Notes: generated from the letters alone by a model not told the origin. A stretch of DNA of 64,000 nucleotides from Ligilactobacillus faecis (GCF_029889745.1 NZ_CP123639.1:1152501-1216500), one strand, 5' to 3'. Shown: positions 45,693 to 53,708, numbered from the stretch's first letter. Made by a program: numbers and translations.

Positions 45693-46358
45693 ATGAAAAA
45701 AATTTTAAGATATACTTTGATCGTGATCTTGTTAGTCGTTGGCCTTGCTTTGATCTTTAACCAACAGATCAAAAATGCTTTAGTCCAACATATGACAACT
45801 AGAGCGGTTGATACAACGATCGTGGCTAAAAAGAGTAAAGATGCAAAAGCTAATTTTGATTTTAAAAAGATCAAGGCTGTTGATAACCAGATGGTCGTAA
45901 GTGCTGCGACTGGTGAACAAAATGATACGATCGGAAAGATCGCGCTCCCAAGTGTCGGTTTGCGTTTGCCGATCTTTGAAGGCTTGAATAATGCTGATCT
46001 CGTGCGCGGAGCAGGGACGATGAAACAAGATCAAAAAATGGGTGAAGAAGGGAATTATGCCCTAGCAGGACACCATATGCAAGATGCAAGTTTATTATTT
46101 GGACCACTTGCTAAGGCTAAGGTGGGGGCTAAAATCTATTTGACAGACGGAAAAAAAGTTTATGTTTATAAGACGACGGTTAAAACAACAGTCAATAAAA
46201 GTGAAGTCCAATATATCTATGATGTCCCAGGAAAAAAGATGCTTACTTTAGTGACCTGTGCTTCAGGTGAGGATAATGAAGTCGATCGTACGATCATTCA
46301 AGCCGAATTAGTCGGAGTTGAAGAGGCAAATAAAACTAATTTGAAATATTTTGAATAG
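45693..46358 (+). CDS. srtA: Class A sortase
   Basis: Membrane-anchored transpeptidase that cuts LPxTG between Thr and Gly and links surface proteins to the cell wall. N-terminal membrane anchor (YTLIVILLVVGLALIF), catalytic His in NYALAGHHM, catalytic Cys in LTLVTCASGE and Arg in DRTIIQAE. 221 residues, typical of class A. The LPQTG adhesin 2.4 kb upstream is an obvious substrate, though class A sortases normally serve all LPxTG proteins of the cell. Confidence 0.93.
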   Translation: MKKILRYTLIVILLVVGLALIFNQQIKNALVQHMTTRAVDTTIVAKKSKDAKANFDFKKIKAVDNQMVVSAATGEQNDTIGKIALPSVGLRLPIFEGLNNADLVRGAGTMKQDQKMGEEGNYALAGHHMQDASLLFGPLAKAKVGAKIYLTDGKKVYVYKTTVKTTVNKSEVQYIYDVPGKKMLTLVTCASGEDNEVDRTIIQAELVGVEEANKTNLKYFE

Positions 46359-46370
46359 TAGCTAGTTTAT

Positions 46371-46398
46371 TGACAGCTGTTACGATTATTGATAAAGT
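46371..46398 (+). promoter_or_regulatory. Probable promoter of rpmG
   Basis: Perfect -35 TTGACA with a weak -10 TAAAGT after 16 bp. Confidence 0.45.
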
Positions 46399-46428
46399 TG
46401 TAATGATAAAGACTAAGAGGTGGACTGA

Positions 46429-46578
46429 ATGTCTAAGAAAAAAGTAGCCTTAGCTTGCTCAGAATGTGGCTCGCGTAATTACTCGATCGCTGAAAATGTT
46501 AATCGAGTAGAACGTTTAGAAGTTAAAAAATTCTGTAAATATTGTGGAAAGCATACGATCCATCGCGAAACGAAGTAG
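46429..46578 (+). CDS. rpmG: 50S ribosomal protein L33
   Basis: 49-residue ribosomal protein. Two CxxC pairs (CSEC near residue 10, CKYC near 36) show the zinc-binding (C+) form; many Firmicutes also have a cysteine-free form induced when zinc is low. AAGAGGTGG stands 5 nt before the ATG. The order rpmG-secE-nusG is the standard one. Confidence 0.93.
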   Translation: MSKKKVALACSECGSRNYSIAENVNRVERLEVKKFCKYCGKHTIHRETK

Positions 46579-46608
46579 TTTAGAACGGATCAGTGTGATC
46601 GTCTAGGT

Positions 46609-46759
46609 GTTATCTTTAGCGAAAGAGATAAATGTGAGTTGAAGATAATGCGTTATAAAATAGATAAGAGTTAAGCATTAAGAAAGGAAAAACTATAGTT
46701 CTTTCTCAGATATAGCGGATAGCTACATCTGTTCACATTTGGTATAGGGGTGATCGAGC
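46609..46759 (+). promoter_or_regulatory. Structured split ribosome-binding-site leader of secE
   Basis: P1: TTATCTT/AAGATAA (46610-46616 with 46642-46648); loop strand AAATGTGA (46630-46637) complementary to TCACATTT (46733-46740). P2: AGAAAG/CTTTCT (46681-46686 with 46701-46706), its loop holding CTATA (46693-46697), complementary to TATAG (46743-46747). P3: CAGAT-a-TAGC with GCTA-c-ATCTG (46707-46716 with 46722-46731). Unlike the other copies, GGGGTGA after TATAG offers an ordinary ribosome-binding site 7 nt before the GTG. Confidence 0.65.
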
Positions 46760-46927
46760 GTGAAATTCATTAAAAGTGTGATCCAAACGATGAAAGATAC
46801 TACTTGGTTGAACGCGAAAGAAACAAGACGAGATACAACAACGGTTGTCGTCTTATCGTTAGCCTTTGCAGTATTTTTTGGAGTAGTTGATTATGCTGCC
46901 CAAGCATTGATCAACTTACTTGTTTAA
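46760..46927 (+). CDS. secE: Preprotein translocase subunit SecE
   Basis: 55-residue single-span SecE, partner of SecY and SecG in the Sec translocon. An amphipathic N-terminal helix (SVIQTMKDTTWLNAKE) leads to the membrane segment (VVVLSLAFAVFFGVVDYA). GTG start preceded by GGGGTGA. Too short for most ORF callers; position between rpmG and nusG confirms it. Confidence 0.93.
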   Translation: MKFIKSVIQTMKDTTWLNAKETRRDTTTVVVLSLAFAVFFGVVDYAAQALINLLV

Positions 46928-46930
46928 AGG

Positions 46931-46958
46931 AAAAGACTGGAATTGCCAGTCTTTTTTT
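46931..46958 (+). terminator. Terminator after secE
   Basis: AAAGACTGG / CCAGTCTTT stem, 5-nt loop, then T7. Confidence 0.85.
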
Positions 46959-47006
46959 GTTACAATGTACTGTGGTCGAAACCTCTGAGAATACTCGGGG
47001 TTTTTT
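46958..47006 (+). promoter_or_regulatory. nusG extended -10 promoter followed by a second hairpin
   Basis: TGTTACAAT (46958-46966) is an extended -10. About 12 bp on, AAACCTC...GGGGTTT (46979-47003) forms a hairpin with T-run. The hairpin would terminate read-through from secE, or sit at the very 5' end of the nusG transcript. Confidence 0.5.
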
Positions 47007-47056
47007 ATTTTAGCTCGATTTTGATCGTCAGAGAAAGGAATTTAGGTAGAGATACG

Positions 47057-47608
47057 ATGGCAGAATCATTTGAAAAGAAATGGTATGTGTTACACACATA
47101 TGCTGGTTATGAAAATAAAGTCAAAACTAACTTAGAATCACGGGCTCAATCAATGGGAATGGAAGATCATATCTTCCGTGTCGTTGTACCTGAAGAAGAA
47201 AAGATCGAAACAACTAAGACAGGAAAGGAAAAAGTTGAGACTCTCAAAACTTTCCCTGGATATGTGTTAGTAGAAATGGTCATGACTGATCGTTCTTGGT
47301 ATGTAGTCCGTAATACCCCAGGCGTTACGGGATTTGTAGGTTCACATGGTGCTGGAAGCAAGCCAGCGCCACTGTTAGATGAAGAGATCGAAGCGATCTT
47401 AAGCCAACTTGAAGGTAAAGAGCATCAAGCTGAACTTGATCTCGAAGTGGGCGATGCAGTAACGATCATCGATGGTGCCTTTGCGGAAATGGTTGGCAAG
47501 ATCACTGAGATCGATAGTGAAAAGATGAAATTAAAAGTAACGATCGATATGTTTGGTCGAGAAACAACTGCTGAATTGAACTACGATCAAGTTGAACCGT
47601 TAGTCTAA
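47057..47608 (+). CDS. nusG: Transcription termination/antitermination factor NusG
   Basis: Binds RNA polymerase and couples it to ribosomes. NGN domain starts with KKWYVLHTYAGYENKVK, includes FPGYVLVEM and WYVVRNTPGVTGFVG; the C-terminal KOW domain is in GDAVTIIDGAFAEMVGKI. 183 residues with this ATG; the frame is open upstream, but GAAAGGAATTTAGGTAGAG leads to this start and it gives the family N-terminus. Confidence 0.94.
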   Translation: MAESFEKKWYVLHTYAGYENKVKTNLESRAQSMGMEDHIFRVVVPEEEKIETTKTGKEKVETLKTFPGYVLVEMVMTDRSWYVVRNTPGVTGFVGSHGAGSKPAPLLDEEIEAILSQLEGKEHQAELDLEVGDAVTIIDGAFAEMVGKITEIDSEKMKLKVTIDMFGRETTAELNYDQVEPLV

Positions 47609-47616
47609 GTGAAGAA

Positions 47617-47645
47617 AAAAGGATCGTGGGTACACGGTCTTTTTT
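47617..47645 (+). terminator. Terminator of nusG
   Basis: Stem GGATCGTG / CACGGTCT with G-T pairs, extended by A-T pairs, then T-run. Confidence 0.7.
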
Positions 47646-47660
47646 CTTAGAGGTGATAAA

Positions 47661-48539
47661 ATGGCGCAAAAACTCAAGCAACCGTTCAAAACGGTAAGTG
47701 TTGCATTAGGCGGACTTTTATTAGGAGCAGCGGTCGAATGGTATAAGTTAGGGCAACCAAGCAAGGCGCATAGTGTGACTTTAAAGAATCAGCTTCCAAC
47801 GCTTTTTATCCACGGCTATGCAGGTAATCGGTTTTCATCTGGTTCAATGATCAAACGGTTTGAACGTTATGGTTGGGGGCAAAAAAGCACGGTGATCGTC
47901 ATCAAAGCTGATGGCACGTTAAAGATCACAGGTGATCCTAACGTCCCGGGGGGCTTTATCCAAGTGTTATTTGATAATAATCGCATGTCAGTCATGCATC
48001 AGACAGACTGGCTCTGGCGTTTGATGAGTACACTCAAAAATGAATATAGTATCGAGCGCGTCAATATTCTTGCCCATTCCATGGGAGGCGTTACCGTTTT
48101 AAACTATTTAAGCAAATTTGGGATCTCAGATCGTGTCCCTCACGTAGAAAAAGTCGTGACGTTAGGGGTGCCTTTTAATGATCTTGAAGTCGGTAAAGAT
48201 GGAAAAGAGATCGAATATCGTCCGTTGACGCCTAACGGACCAAGTGTGATGACTCCGCTTTTTAAAAGTATGCAAAAACATCGTTATATCATTTCACCGA
48301 CGACTAAATTTTTGAATATTGCTGGTGATCTCAATAATGGAACGCGCTCAGATGGTTCAGTCTCGCTAGATTCTGTTTTGAGTTTGCGTTATTTACTCGT
48401 GAAGCAGGCTTACCGTGAGATCATCGTAACCGATGAAAAAGCAGGGCATTTCAAATTACATGAAAATCGGCTGATCGATGAAAAGATCGGATGCTTTTTA
48501 TTTGGGAGCCAAGCTAAAAAAGCTTTTGAAAAAAGTTAG
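47661..48539 (+). CDS. Alpha/beta hydrolase of the DUF915 family
   Basis: 292 residues. A hydrophobic N-terminal segment (VSVALGGLLLGAAVEW) suggests a membrane anchor or signal. Hydrolase-fold marks: oxyanion-loop LFIHGYAGNRFS, nucleophile elbow ILAHSMGGVT (Ser in HSMGG), and a late His in EKAGHFKLHEN. Substrate unknown; relatives are extracellular or membrane-attached esterase-like proteins. AGAGGTGA is 4-5 nt before the ATG. It sits between nusG and rplK, so it splits the usual ribosomal-protein order. Confidence 0.82.
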   Translation: MAQKLKQPFKTVSVALGGLLLGAAVEWYKLGQPSKAHSVTLKNQLPTLFIHGYAGNRFSSGSMIKRFERYGWGQKSTVIVIKADGTLKITGDPNVPGGFIQVLFDNNRMSVMHQTDWLWRLMSTLKNEYSIERVNILAHSMGGVTVLNYLSKFGISDRVPHVEKVVTLGVPFNDLEVGKDGKEIEYRPLTPNGPSVMTPLFKSMQKHRYIISPTTKFLNIAGDLNNGTRSDGSVSLDSVLSLRYLLVKQAYREIIVTDEKAGHFKLHENRLIDEKIGCFLFGSQAKKAFEKS

Positions 48540-48547
48540 ACAAAATA

Positions 48548-48576
48548 TTGTTTTTAAGTAAAAAGCGTGTTATATT
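48548..48576 (+). promoter_or_regulatory. Promoter of rplK-rplA
   Basis: TTGTTT, 17 bp, TATATT. Confidence 0.7.
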
Positions 48577-48602
48577 TTATAAGTATGCTTTTGCATATTG
48601 AC

Positions 48603-48636
48603 GTGGGAGGTCAAATATGCTGACCATCCGTACCAC
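48603..48636 (+). promoter_or_regulatory. L1-binding-type leader of rplK-rplA
   Basis: GTGG (48603-48606) pairs with CCAC (48633-48636), and GGTCA (48609-48613) with TGACC (48621-48625), leaving an asymmetric internal loop. This is the shape of the L1 protein site on its own mRNA, known to repress the L11-L1 operon. Confidence 0.65.
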
Positions 48637-48660
48637 ACACGGAATAAGGAGGAATGACCC

Positions 48661-49086
48661 GTGGCAAAAAACGTAATCAACGTTGTTAAATTACAAATTC
48701 CTGCTGGTAAAGCAACTCCAGCTCCACCAGTAGGTCCTGCTTTAGGTCAAGCAGGTATCAACATCATGGGATTCACAAAAGAATTCAACGCTCGTACAGC
48801 TGACCAAGCTGGTATGATCATCCCTGTTGTTATCAGTGTTTACGAAGATCGTTCATTTGACTTCGTAACAAAGACACCACCTGCTGCAGTTTTACTTAAG
48901 AAAGCTGCTGGTGTAGAAAAAGGCTCCGGCGAACCTAACACAAACAAAGTTGCTACAGTTACAAAAGCACAAGTTAAGGAAATCGCTGAATCAAAAATGC
49001 AAGATCTAAACGCTGCAGACGTTGAAGCTGCTATGCGCATGATTGAAGGTACTGCACGAAGCATGGGCTTTGTTGTAGAAGACTAA
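48661..49086 (+). CDS. rplK: 50S ribosomal protein L11
   Basis: 141-residue component of the GTPase-associated centre of the large subunit. The N-terminus carries [20 protein letters not shown], and the C-terminal rRNA-binding domain [23 protein letters not shown] start with AAGGAGGA 8 nt upstream. Confidence 0.96.
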   Translation: MAKNVINVVKLQIPAGKATPAPPVGPALGQAGINIMGFTKEFNARTADQAGMIIPVVISVYEDRSFDFVTKTPPAAVLLKKAAGVEKGSGEPNTNKVATVTKAQVKEIAESKMQDLNAADVEAAMRMIEGTARSMGFVVED

Positions 49087-49139
49087 TTTCTACGGCCATG
49101 CTTCTCAGACGGACGCTTCTGTGAAAACAGATCCGTCAA

Positions 49140-49164
49140 GTGGGAGGTATATCCGATAGACCAC
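49140..49164 (+). promoter_or_regulatory. Second L1-site-like hairpin, before rplA
   Basis: GTGGGAGG followed by TATATCC, GATAGA and CCAC: the outer GTGG/CCAC and inner GG/CC pairs repeat the pattern of the rplK leader. It lies 24 nt before the rplA start codon. Confidence 0.5.
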
Positions 49165-49187
49165 ATTTTGCAAGGAGGAACTCACTA

Positions 49188-49880
49188 ATGGCTAAAAAGA
49201 AAAGCAAGAAATATTTAGAAGCTGCTAAAAAAGTCGAAGCAGACAAAGCTTACACAGCTAATGAAGCTGTTGCTTTAGTTAAAGAAATCGACTTTGCTAA
49301 CTTTGATGCAACGATCGAAGTAGCATTCAACTTAAACTTAGATACAAAACAAGCAGACCAACAATTACGTGGTGCTTTAGTTTTACCAAACGGTACAGGT
49401 AAAGAACAAACAGTTGTTGTTTTTGCTAAAGGTCCTAAAGCTCAAGAAGCTAAGGATGCAGGTGCAGACGTTGTCGGTGACGATGACTTAGTTGCACGTA
49501 TCCAAGATGGCTGGTTAGACTTTGACGTTGCGATCGCAACACCAGACATGATGGCTCAAGTTGGTCGTTTAGGTCGTGTTCTTGGACCTAAAGGCTTAAT
49601 GCCAAACCCTAAGACAGGTACAGTTACAATGGACGTTAAGAAAGCTGTTTCTGACGCTAAGAGCGGTCAAGTAACATACCGTACAGACCGTGATGGTAAC
49701 GTACACGTACCAGTTGGTAAAGTATCATTTGACGAAGCTGCTTTAGTTGGCAACTTCCAAGCTATCTATGATACGATCGCTAAATTACGTCCAGCTGCTG
49801 TTAAAGGAACATACATCAAACATGTTTCCTTAGCATCAACATTTGGCCCAAGTGTCACACTTGACGTAAACTCATTATAA
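49188..49880 (+). CDS. rplA: 50S ribosomal protein L1
   Basis: 230-residue protein of the L1 stalk; it also represses its own operon. Blocks seen: [20 protein letters not shown]-like N-terminal strand, [36 protein letters not shown] and the Lys-rich N-terminus. The ATG has AAGGAGGA 8 nt upstream; the frame is open further 5' but without ribosome-binding site. Confidence 0.96.
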   Translation: MAKKKSKKYLEAAKKVEADKAYTANEAVALVKEIDFANFDATIEVAFNLNLDTKQADQQLRGALVLPNGTGKEQTVVVFAKGPKAQEAKDAGADVVGDDDLVARIQDGWLDFDVAIATPDMMAQVGRLGRVLGPKGLMPNPKTGTVTMDVKKAVSDAKSGQVTYRTDRDGNVHVPVGKVSFDEAALVGNFQAIYDTIAKLRPAAVKGTYIKHVSLASTFGPSVTLDVNSL

Positions 49881-49900
49881 GAATAAGTTTAGCGGATAAA

Positions 49901-49930
49901 AGTCATGGTCATCTGACCATGGCTTTTTTT
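49901..49930 (+). terminator. Terminator of rplK-rplA
   Basis: 11-bp stem AGTCATGGTCA / TGACCATGGCT (one T-G pair), 2-nt loop, T7. Confidence 0.9.
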
Positions 49931-49962
49931 GAAATTATTTTGGATTTTTTTCGTTGAGATAC

Positions 49963-49991
49963 TTGACGTTTGTTTTATCTCGTGATAATAT
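49963..49991 (+). promoter_or_regulatory. Promoter of rplJ-rplL
   Basis: TTGACG, 17 bp, TAATAT. Confidence 0.75.
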
Positions 49992-50009
49992 ACTAAAGGT
50001 CAATATATG

Positions 50010-50128
50010 ATTCTACCTAAGACTCAGGTGGCGCAAGCCTTAATATCCTGCCGAGGAGTAATTGTTACGGTTATTCTCTCTGTGTCTTGGTGGACATGGA
50101 GCTTTTTTATTTTAAAAGAGCTTCGACA
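50010..50128 (+). promoter_or_regulatory. L10 leader RNA
   Basis: About 120 nt of structured leader before rplJ with the CTGCCGAGGAGTAATTG element typical of L10 leaders, ending in GGAGC plus T6. Binding of the L10-L12 complex to such leaders represses the operon; here a terminator-like AGC-T6 end suggests attenuation. Confidence 0.75.
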
Positions 50129-50150
50129 CAATGACTAGGAGGTGAATCAA

Positions 50151-50654
50151 TTGAGTAAAGAAATTATCGCTAAGAAAGCTGCGATCGTAGAAGAAGTTGT
50201 CGAAAAATTCGAAAAAGCTAGTTCTGTTGTCGTAGTTGACTACCGTGGTTTAACAGTTGAAGAAGTTACTAACTTACGTAAAGAATTACGTGAAGCAGGT
50301 GTTGAAATGCGCGTTATCAAGAACACATACTTGAAGCGTGCTGCCGACAAAGCAGGTTACGAAGGTCTTGATGATACATTCTCAGGTCCTACAGCTGTTG
50401 CTTTTGCCGATGAAGATGTTACAGCTCCAGCTCGTATCTTATCTAAATTCGCAGAAGACCATGAAGCTTTGGAAATCAAGGGTGGTATGATCGAAGGCAA
50501 GGTCGTTTCCTTGGAAGAGATCCACGCTCTTGCAAAATTACCAAACCGCGAAGGCATGCTTTCAATGTTGCTTTCCGTATTGCAAGCACCAGTTCGCAAC
50601 TTCGCATACGCTGTCAAGGCAGTTGCCGACAGCAAGGAAGACGACGCAGCTTAA
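50151..50654 (+). CDS. rplJ: 50S ribosomal protein L10
   Basis: 167-residue base of the L12 stalk. N-terminal RNA-binding domain with [15 protein letters not shown] and the C-terminal L12-binding helix. TTG is taken as start because TAGGAGG is spaced 8 nt from it; a GTG nine bases upstream overlaps that site. Confidence 0.95.
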   Translation: MSKEIIAKKAAIVEEVVEKFEKASSVVVVDYRGLTVEEVTNLRKELREAGVEMRVIKNTYLKRAADKAGYEGLDDTFSGPTAVAFADEDVTAPARILSKFAEDHEALEIKGGMIEGKVVSLEEIHALAKLPNREGMLSMLLSVLQAPVRNFAYAVKAVADSKEDDAA

Positions 50655-50716
50655 GATGCGCGTCTTGATCGCATAAATATATAATTAATTATCTATATAA
50701 ATTGGAGGATTTTAAA

Positions 50717-51082
50717 ATGGCCTTAGATACAGAAAAGATCATTGCTGACTTAAAAGAAGCTAGCATTCTTGAATTAAACGACTTAGTAAAAGCTATCGAA
50801 GAAGAATTCGGTGTTTCTGCTGCTGCTCCAGTTGCAGCTGCAGGTGCTGCTGCAGGCGCTGCAGAAGAAAAGAGCGAATTTGATGTTGAATTAACAGATC
50901 CAGGTGCTGGTAAAGTTAAAGTTATCAAAGCTGTTAAGGATATCACAGGTCTTGGCTTGAAAGATGCTAAAGGCTTAGTTGATGGTGCTCCTTCCGTTAT
51001 CAAAGAAGGCGTTGCTAAAGAAGAAGCAGAAGAAATCCAAGCTAAACTTGAAGAAGTTGGCGCTAAAGTTACTCTTAAATAA
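50717..51082 (+). CDS. rplL: 50S ribosomal protein L7/L12
   Basis: 121-residue multi-copy stalk protein that recruits translation GTPases. N-terminal dimerisation helix ([18 protein letters not shown]), Ala-rich hinge ([14 protein letters not shown]) and C-terminal domain (KIAVIK-type [18 protein letters not shown]). TTGGAGG precedes the ATG. The 62-bp gap to rplJ has no terminator. Confidence 0.96.
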   Translation: MALDTEKIIADLKEASILELNDLVKAIEEEFGVSAAAPVAAAGAAAGAAEEKSEFDVELTDPGAGKVKVIKAVKDITGLGLKDAKGLVDGAPSVIKEGVAKEEAEEIQAKLEEVGAKVTLK

Positions 51083-51116
51083 GAGTTTTTTAGACAGATC
51101 ATCTGATCTTTTTACA

Positions 51117-51150
51117 AAAGGACTTGTCCATGCGACAAGTTCTTTTTTTT
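51117..51150 (+). terminator. Terminator of rplJ-rplL
   Basis: Stem AAGGACTTGTC / GACAAGTTCTT, 5-nt loop, long T-run. Confidence 0.9.
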
Positions 51151-51204
51151 TGCTTAAAAATATGTTATGATTTTGAAAACGCTTTAAAGAAAGTGGGAGA
51201 AATG

Positions 51205-51966
51205 ATGTCACAACAACTTGAAAATGCTAGAAATCTATATTTACGTGGGATCCGCGATGGGGAGATCAAGGAAGTCCAAGATAACTACATGGGAAAAAGT
51301 TATACCCAACATAGCACTGGCGTTAAAGATGAAAAAGAAGGTTTTGCAGAGTTCTTTACTGATTTTTTCAAGCGCAATCCGAAGCGTGAGATCGAGATCG
51401 TCAGGGAGTTTGAAGATGGAAATTTTGTTTTTCTACATGTTCATCAAAATTTAAATGATGGGCAGGCTCAGTGGGTCACAACAGATATTTTCCGCGCAGA
51501 TGAAGCAGGTAAGATCGTTGAACACTGGGATGTTATCAAAGCTTATCCAGCTAAGATCACAGGACTTGATCCGATCTTTGGTGAATTTGAATTAAAAGAT
51601 CTAGAGCAGACAGAAGCTAATAAAAAGCAAGTACGTCGCTTTTTAGTTGAGGTTTTACAAAATAAAGAGTTTGCTAAATTTGATGAATATGTCGCTAAAG
51701 ATCTGATCCAACATACCCCAGCGATCGGTCAAGGGTCACAAGCTTACCAAGAGTATTTACAAAAAACAAATGCAGACTATGACTTTGTCTTTAAAGTTTT
51801 GGGCTGTGGCAATTATGTTGTTGCTTATTCTAAAGTTTGGCTCTCAGGGCGAGATTATGCTTATTTTGATATCTATCGCTTAGAAAATGGTAAGATCGTT
51901 GAACACTGGGATAATAAAGAAGTTATACCTGATAAACAAGAACTCACTAATCTAGGTAAATTTTAA
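51205..51966 (+). CDS. Tandem SnoaL/NTF2-like domain protein
   Basis: 253 residues made of two similar SnoaL-like halves (about 1-125 and 126-253). Each has a YTQHSTGV/LIQHTPAI-type strand after the first helices and ends in KIVEHWD followed by an acidic or polar tail. SnoaL-like folds occur in small-molecule isomerases and in uncharacterised proteins; function here is unknown. ATGATG at the start: the second ATG is better spaced from GGGAGA. Confidence 0.82.
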   Translation: MSQQLENARNLYLRGIRDGEIKEVQDNYMGKSYTQHSTGVKDEKEGFAEFFTDFFKRNPKREIEIVREFEDGNFVFLHVHQNLNDGQAQWVTTDIFRADEAGKIVEHWDVIKAYPAKITGLDPIFGEFELKDLEQTEANKKQVRRFLVEVLQNKEFAKFDEYVAKDLIQHTPAIGQGSQAYQEYLQKTNADYDFVFKVLGCGNYVVAYSKVWLSGRDYAYFDIYRLENGKIVEHWDNKEVIPDKQELTNLGKF

Positions 51967-51973
51967 GTAAGTT

Positions 51974-52007
51974 AAAAGACGTGCGATTTAAGGTGACGTC
52001 TTTTTTT
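51974..52007 (+). terminator. Terminator after the SnoaL-like gene
   Basis: AAAAGACGT / ACGTCTTTT stem, 13-nt loop, T-run. Confidence 0.8.
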
Positions 52008-52049
52008 GTGCTAAGATAGAGGATAAATAATAAGAATCGAGGCAAAAAA

Positions 52050-52703
52050 ATGAATGCAGAAGAGATCTTAGCGCTCCAACACCGCCGCTTTGCGACAAAA
52101 CGTTATGATAAAACAAAAAAGATCGTAAAAAAGGATTGGCAAGTGATCCTTGAAGCAGCCCGTTTAACACCTTCTTCTCTAGGTCTAGAGCCCTGGAAGA
52201 TCTTGTTATTAGAAAATGAGACCCATAAAAAGGCGTTGTTTCCGATGGCATGGGGAGCGCAAGCAAGTTTAGAAGGTGCAAGCCACTTTGTCATTATTTT
52301 AGCTAAGAAAAACGTAACGTACGATAGTGATTATGTTAAACATATCAGTGAAACTGTTAAAGGGCATCCTTACGATAAAAATTCTAAATATGCACAAAAA
52401 CTCAAGGATTATCTCGAAAACGATGCTGATTTGAATACGCCTCGCGCTTTATTTGATTGGGCAAGTAAGCAAACCTATCTTTTACTTGAAAATATGATGA
52501 TGACAGCAGCGGCTTTAGATATCGATTCATGTCCGATCGAAGGTTTCAATTATGCCCAAGTTGAAAAATATTTAGCCACTCAAGGTCTTATCGATCTAGA
52601 TGAATACGGTGTTTCAGTCATGGCAAGTTTTGGTTACCGTGACCAAGAGATCACGCCTAAGAAGCGACGCCCGTTAAGCGAGATCTACCAAGTTATCAAA
52701 TAA
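52050..52703 (+). CDS. NAD(P)H-dependent nitroreductase family flavoprotein
   Basis: 217 residues, FMN-dependent nitroreductase fold. FMN-binding residues in HRRFATKRYD at the N-terminus, LTPSSLGLEPWKILLLEN, and the DSCPIEGF segment; the C-terminus has SFGYRDQEITPKKRR. Members reduce nitro compounds, quinones or flavins; the natural substrate is unknown. It begins with GAGGC about 8 nt upstream and appears monocistronic. Confidence 0.88.
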   Translation: MNAEEILALQHRRFATKRYDKTKKIVKKDWQVILEAARLTPSSLGLEPWKILLLENETHKKALFPMAWGAQASLEGASHFVIILAKKNVTYDSDYVKHISETVKGHPYDKNSKYAQKLKDYLENDADLNTPRALFDWASKQTYLLLENMMMTAAALDIDSCPIEGFNYAQVEKYLATQGLIDLDEYGVSVMASFGYRDQEITPKKRRPLSEIYQVIK

Positions 52704-52746
52704 AGAATTTTAGCTAAAGACATACGTCCCGATAAAATATCTATGC

Positions 52747-52752
52747 TACAAT
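52747..52752 (+). promoter_or_regulatory. Extended -10 promoter of the TMEM175-like gene
   Basis: TACAAT preceded by TGC (TGCTACAAT); no clear -35. Confidence 0.45.
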
Positions 52753-52789
52753 AGATTTGAGATCACAATATATAAGAGGGAAATTGATC

Positions 52790-53359
52790 GTGTCAAAAGA
52801 ACGTTTAGTAGCTTTTACTGACGCTGTTATCGCGATCATTATGACGATCTTAGTTTTAGATCTAGAAAAACCATCACCGGTCACGTTAGAAAGTTTGTGG
52901 GAACTACGGACGAGTTTCTTTGCGTACGCTTTATCTTTCTTTTGGATCGGGATCATGTGGGTCAATATGCATACGGGATGGCATGACGTTAAAAAGATCG
53001 ATAATAAAGTCGTTTGGAACACGATGTTTTTACTCTTCTTTTCATCTTTTTTCCCATATGTTACAAGTTTAGTTTCGCAAAATTTTTATAATGAAGTAGC
53101 CCAAGTCTTTTACGGTGTGATCATTTTAGCGGTGACGACTTTTAACACGTTGATGTATCGGTCATTAGCTGCGATCCCAGAAAACAAAGATGTTATGGCT
53201 GATTTTATGGCCGAACGCAAATGGGTCCCATACGATATTGCGATCAAGATCTTAGGTCTGATCGTAAGTATCACGATCTATCCACCAGCGGTAACTTATA
53301 GTATTTTATTTATCATGATCGGTTTTGGGATCTTATTTGGTCGTGGAAGACTAGCTTAG
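52790..53359 (+). CDS. TMEM175-family membrane protein (putative potassium channel)
   Basis: 189 residues, about six hydrophobic segments. The first helix reads RLVAFTDAVIAIIMTILVL, the FSDAVFAI-type signature that lines the pore of TMEM175 channels. Bacterial members conduct potassium. GTG start with AAGAGGG 9 nt upstream; a TTG two codons earlier is too close to that site. Confidence 0.83.
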   Translation: MSKERLVAFTDAVIAIIMTILVLDLEKPSPVTLESLWELRTSFFAYALSFFWIGIMWVNMHTGWHDVKKIDNKVVWNTMFLLFFSSFFPYVTSLVSQNFYNEVAQVFYGVIILAVTTFNTLMYRSLAAIPENKDVMADFMAERKWVPYDIAIKILGLIVSITIYPPAVTYSILFIMIGFGILFGRGRLA

Positions 53360-53362
53360 GTC

Positions 53363-53397
53363 AAAAAAGAGCACATCATTTGATGGGCTCTTTTTTT
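53363..53397 (+). terminator. Terminator of the TMEM175-like gene
   Basis: AAAAAGAGC / GCTCTTTTT outer stem with CATC/GATG inside, then T-run. Confidence 0.85.
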
Positions 53398-53434
53398 GGA
53401 TCGGTGGTAAGGAACGCTAAGGTTTTGCTAGATA

Positions 53435-53443
53435 TGTTATAAT
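53435..53443 (+). promoter_or_regulatory. Extended -10 promoter of mprF leader
   Basis: TGTTATAAT, giving a leader of about 255 nt. No good -35. Confidence 0.5.
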
Positions 53444-53498
53444 AAATTTTATGAATATTAAGGATCAGTCAGTAATTGAGCTCTTATTAAGAAATGCT

Positions 53499-53708
53499 TT
53501 TGACCAGAGAAAGATCCTAAAAATGTGTGATGGTCAAATGTTGTTTTAATATAATATAGTTCAGACTGTTATCCAACGTGTGGAAATTTGAGCTTACACG
53601 TTATAATCAAGCGAAGAAGTAAAATCAAGAAAGGAAAAACTATATTTCTTTCTCGAGTATACTTATTTGAGTATATTTACCCACATTTTATATAGCTGGT
53701 ATCTGCTA
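53499..53708 (+). promoter_or_regulatory. Structured split ribosome-binding-site leader of mprF
   Basis: P1: TTTGACCA/TGGTCAAA (53499-53506 with 53531-53538); loop strand AAAATGTG (53520-53527) complementary to CACATTTT (53682-53689). P2: AGAAAG/CTTTCT (53628-53633 with 53648-53653); its loop holds CTATAT (53640-53645), complementary to ATATAG (53690-53695). P3: TATACT/AGTATA (53658-53663 with 53670-53675). An extra hairpin AACGTGT/ACACGTT lies between P1 and P2. The ATG follows ATATAG by 13 nt without Shine-Dalgarno site. This fills the long non-coding stretch before mprF. Confidence 0.65.

Noticed and set aside
31798-46358. Prophage or integrative element in the adhesin region
   Set aside because: No integrase, phage structural, conjugation or excision genes and no attachment-site repeats were seen.
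53667-53708. Upstream TTG start for MprF
   Set aside because: It falls inside the P3/distal strand of the leader and has no ribosome-binding site; MKQIFQRSKD is a more natural N-terminus.
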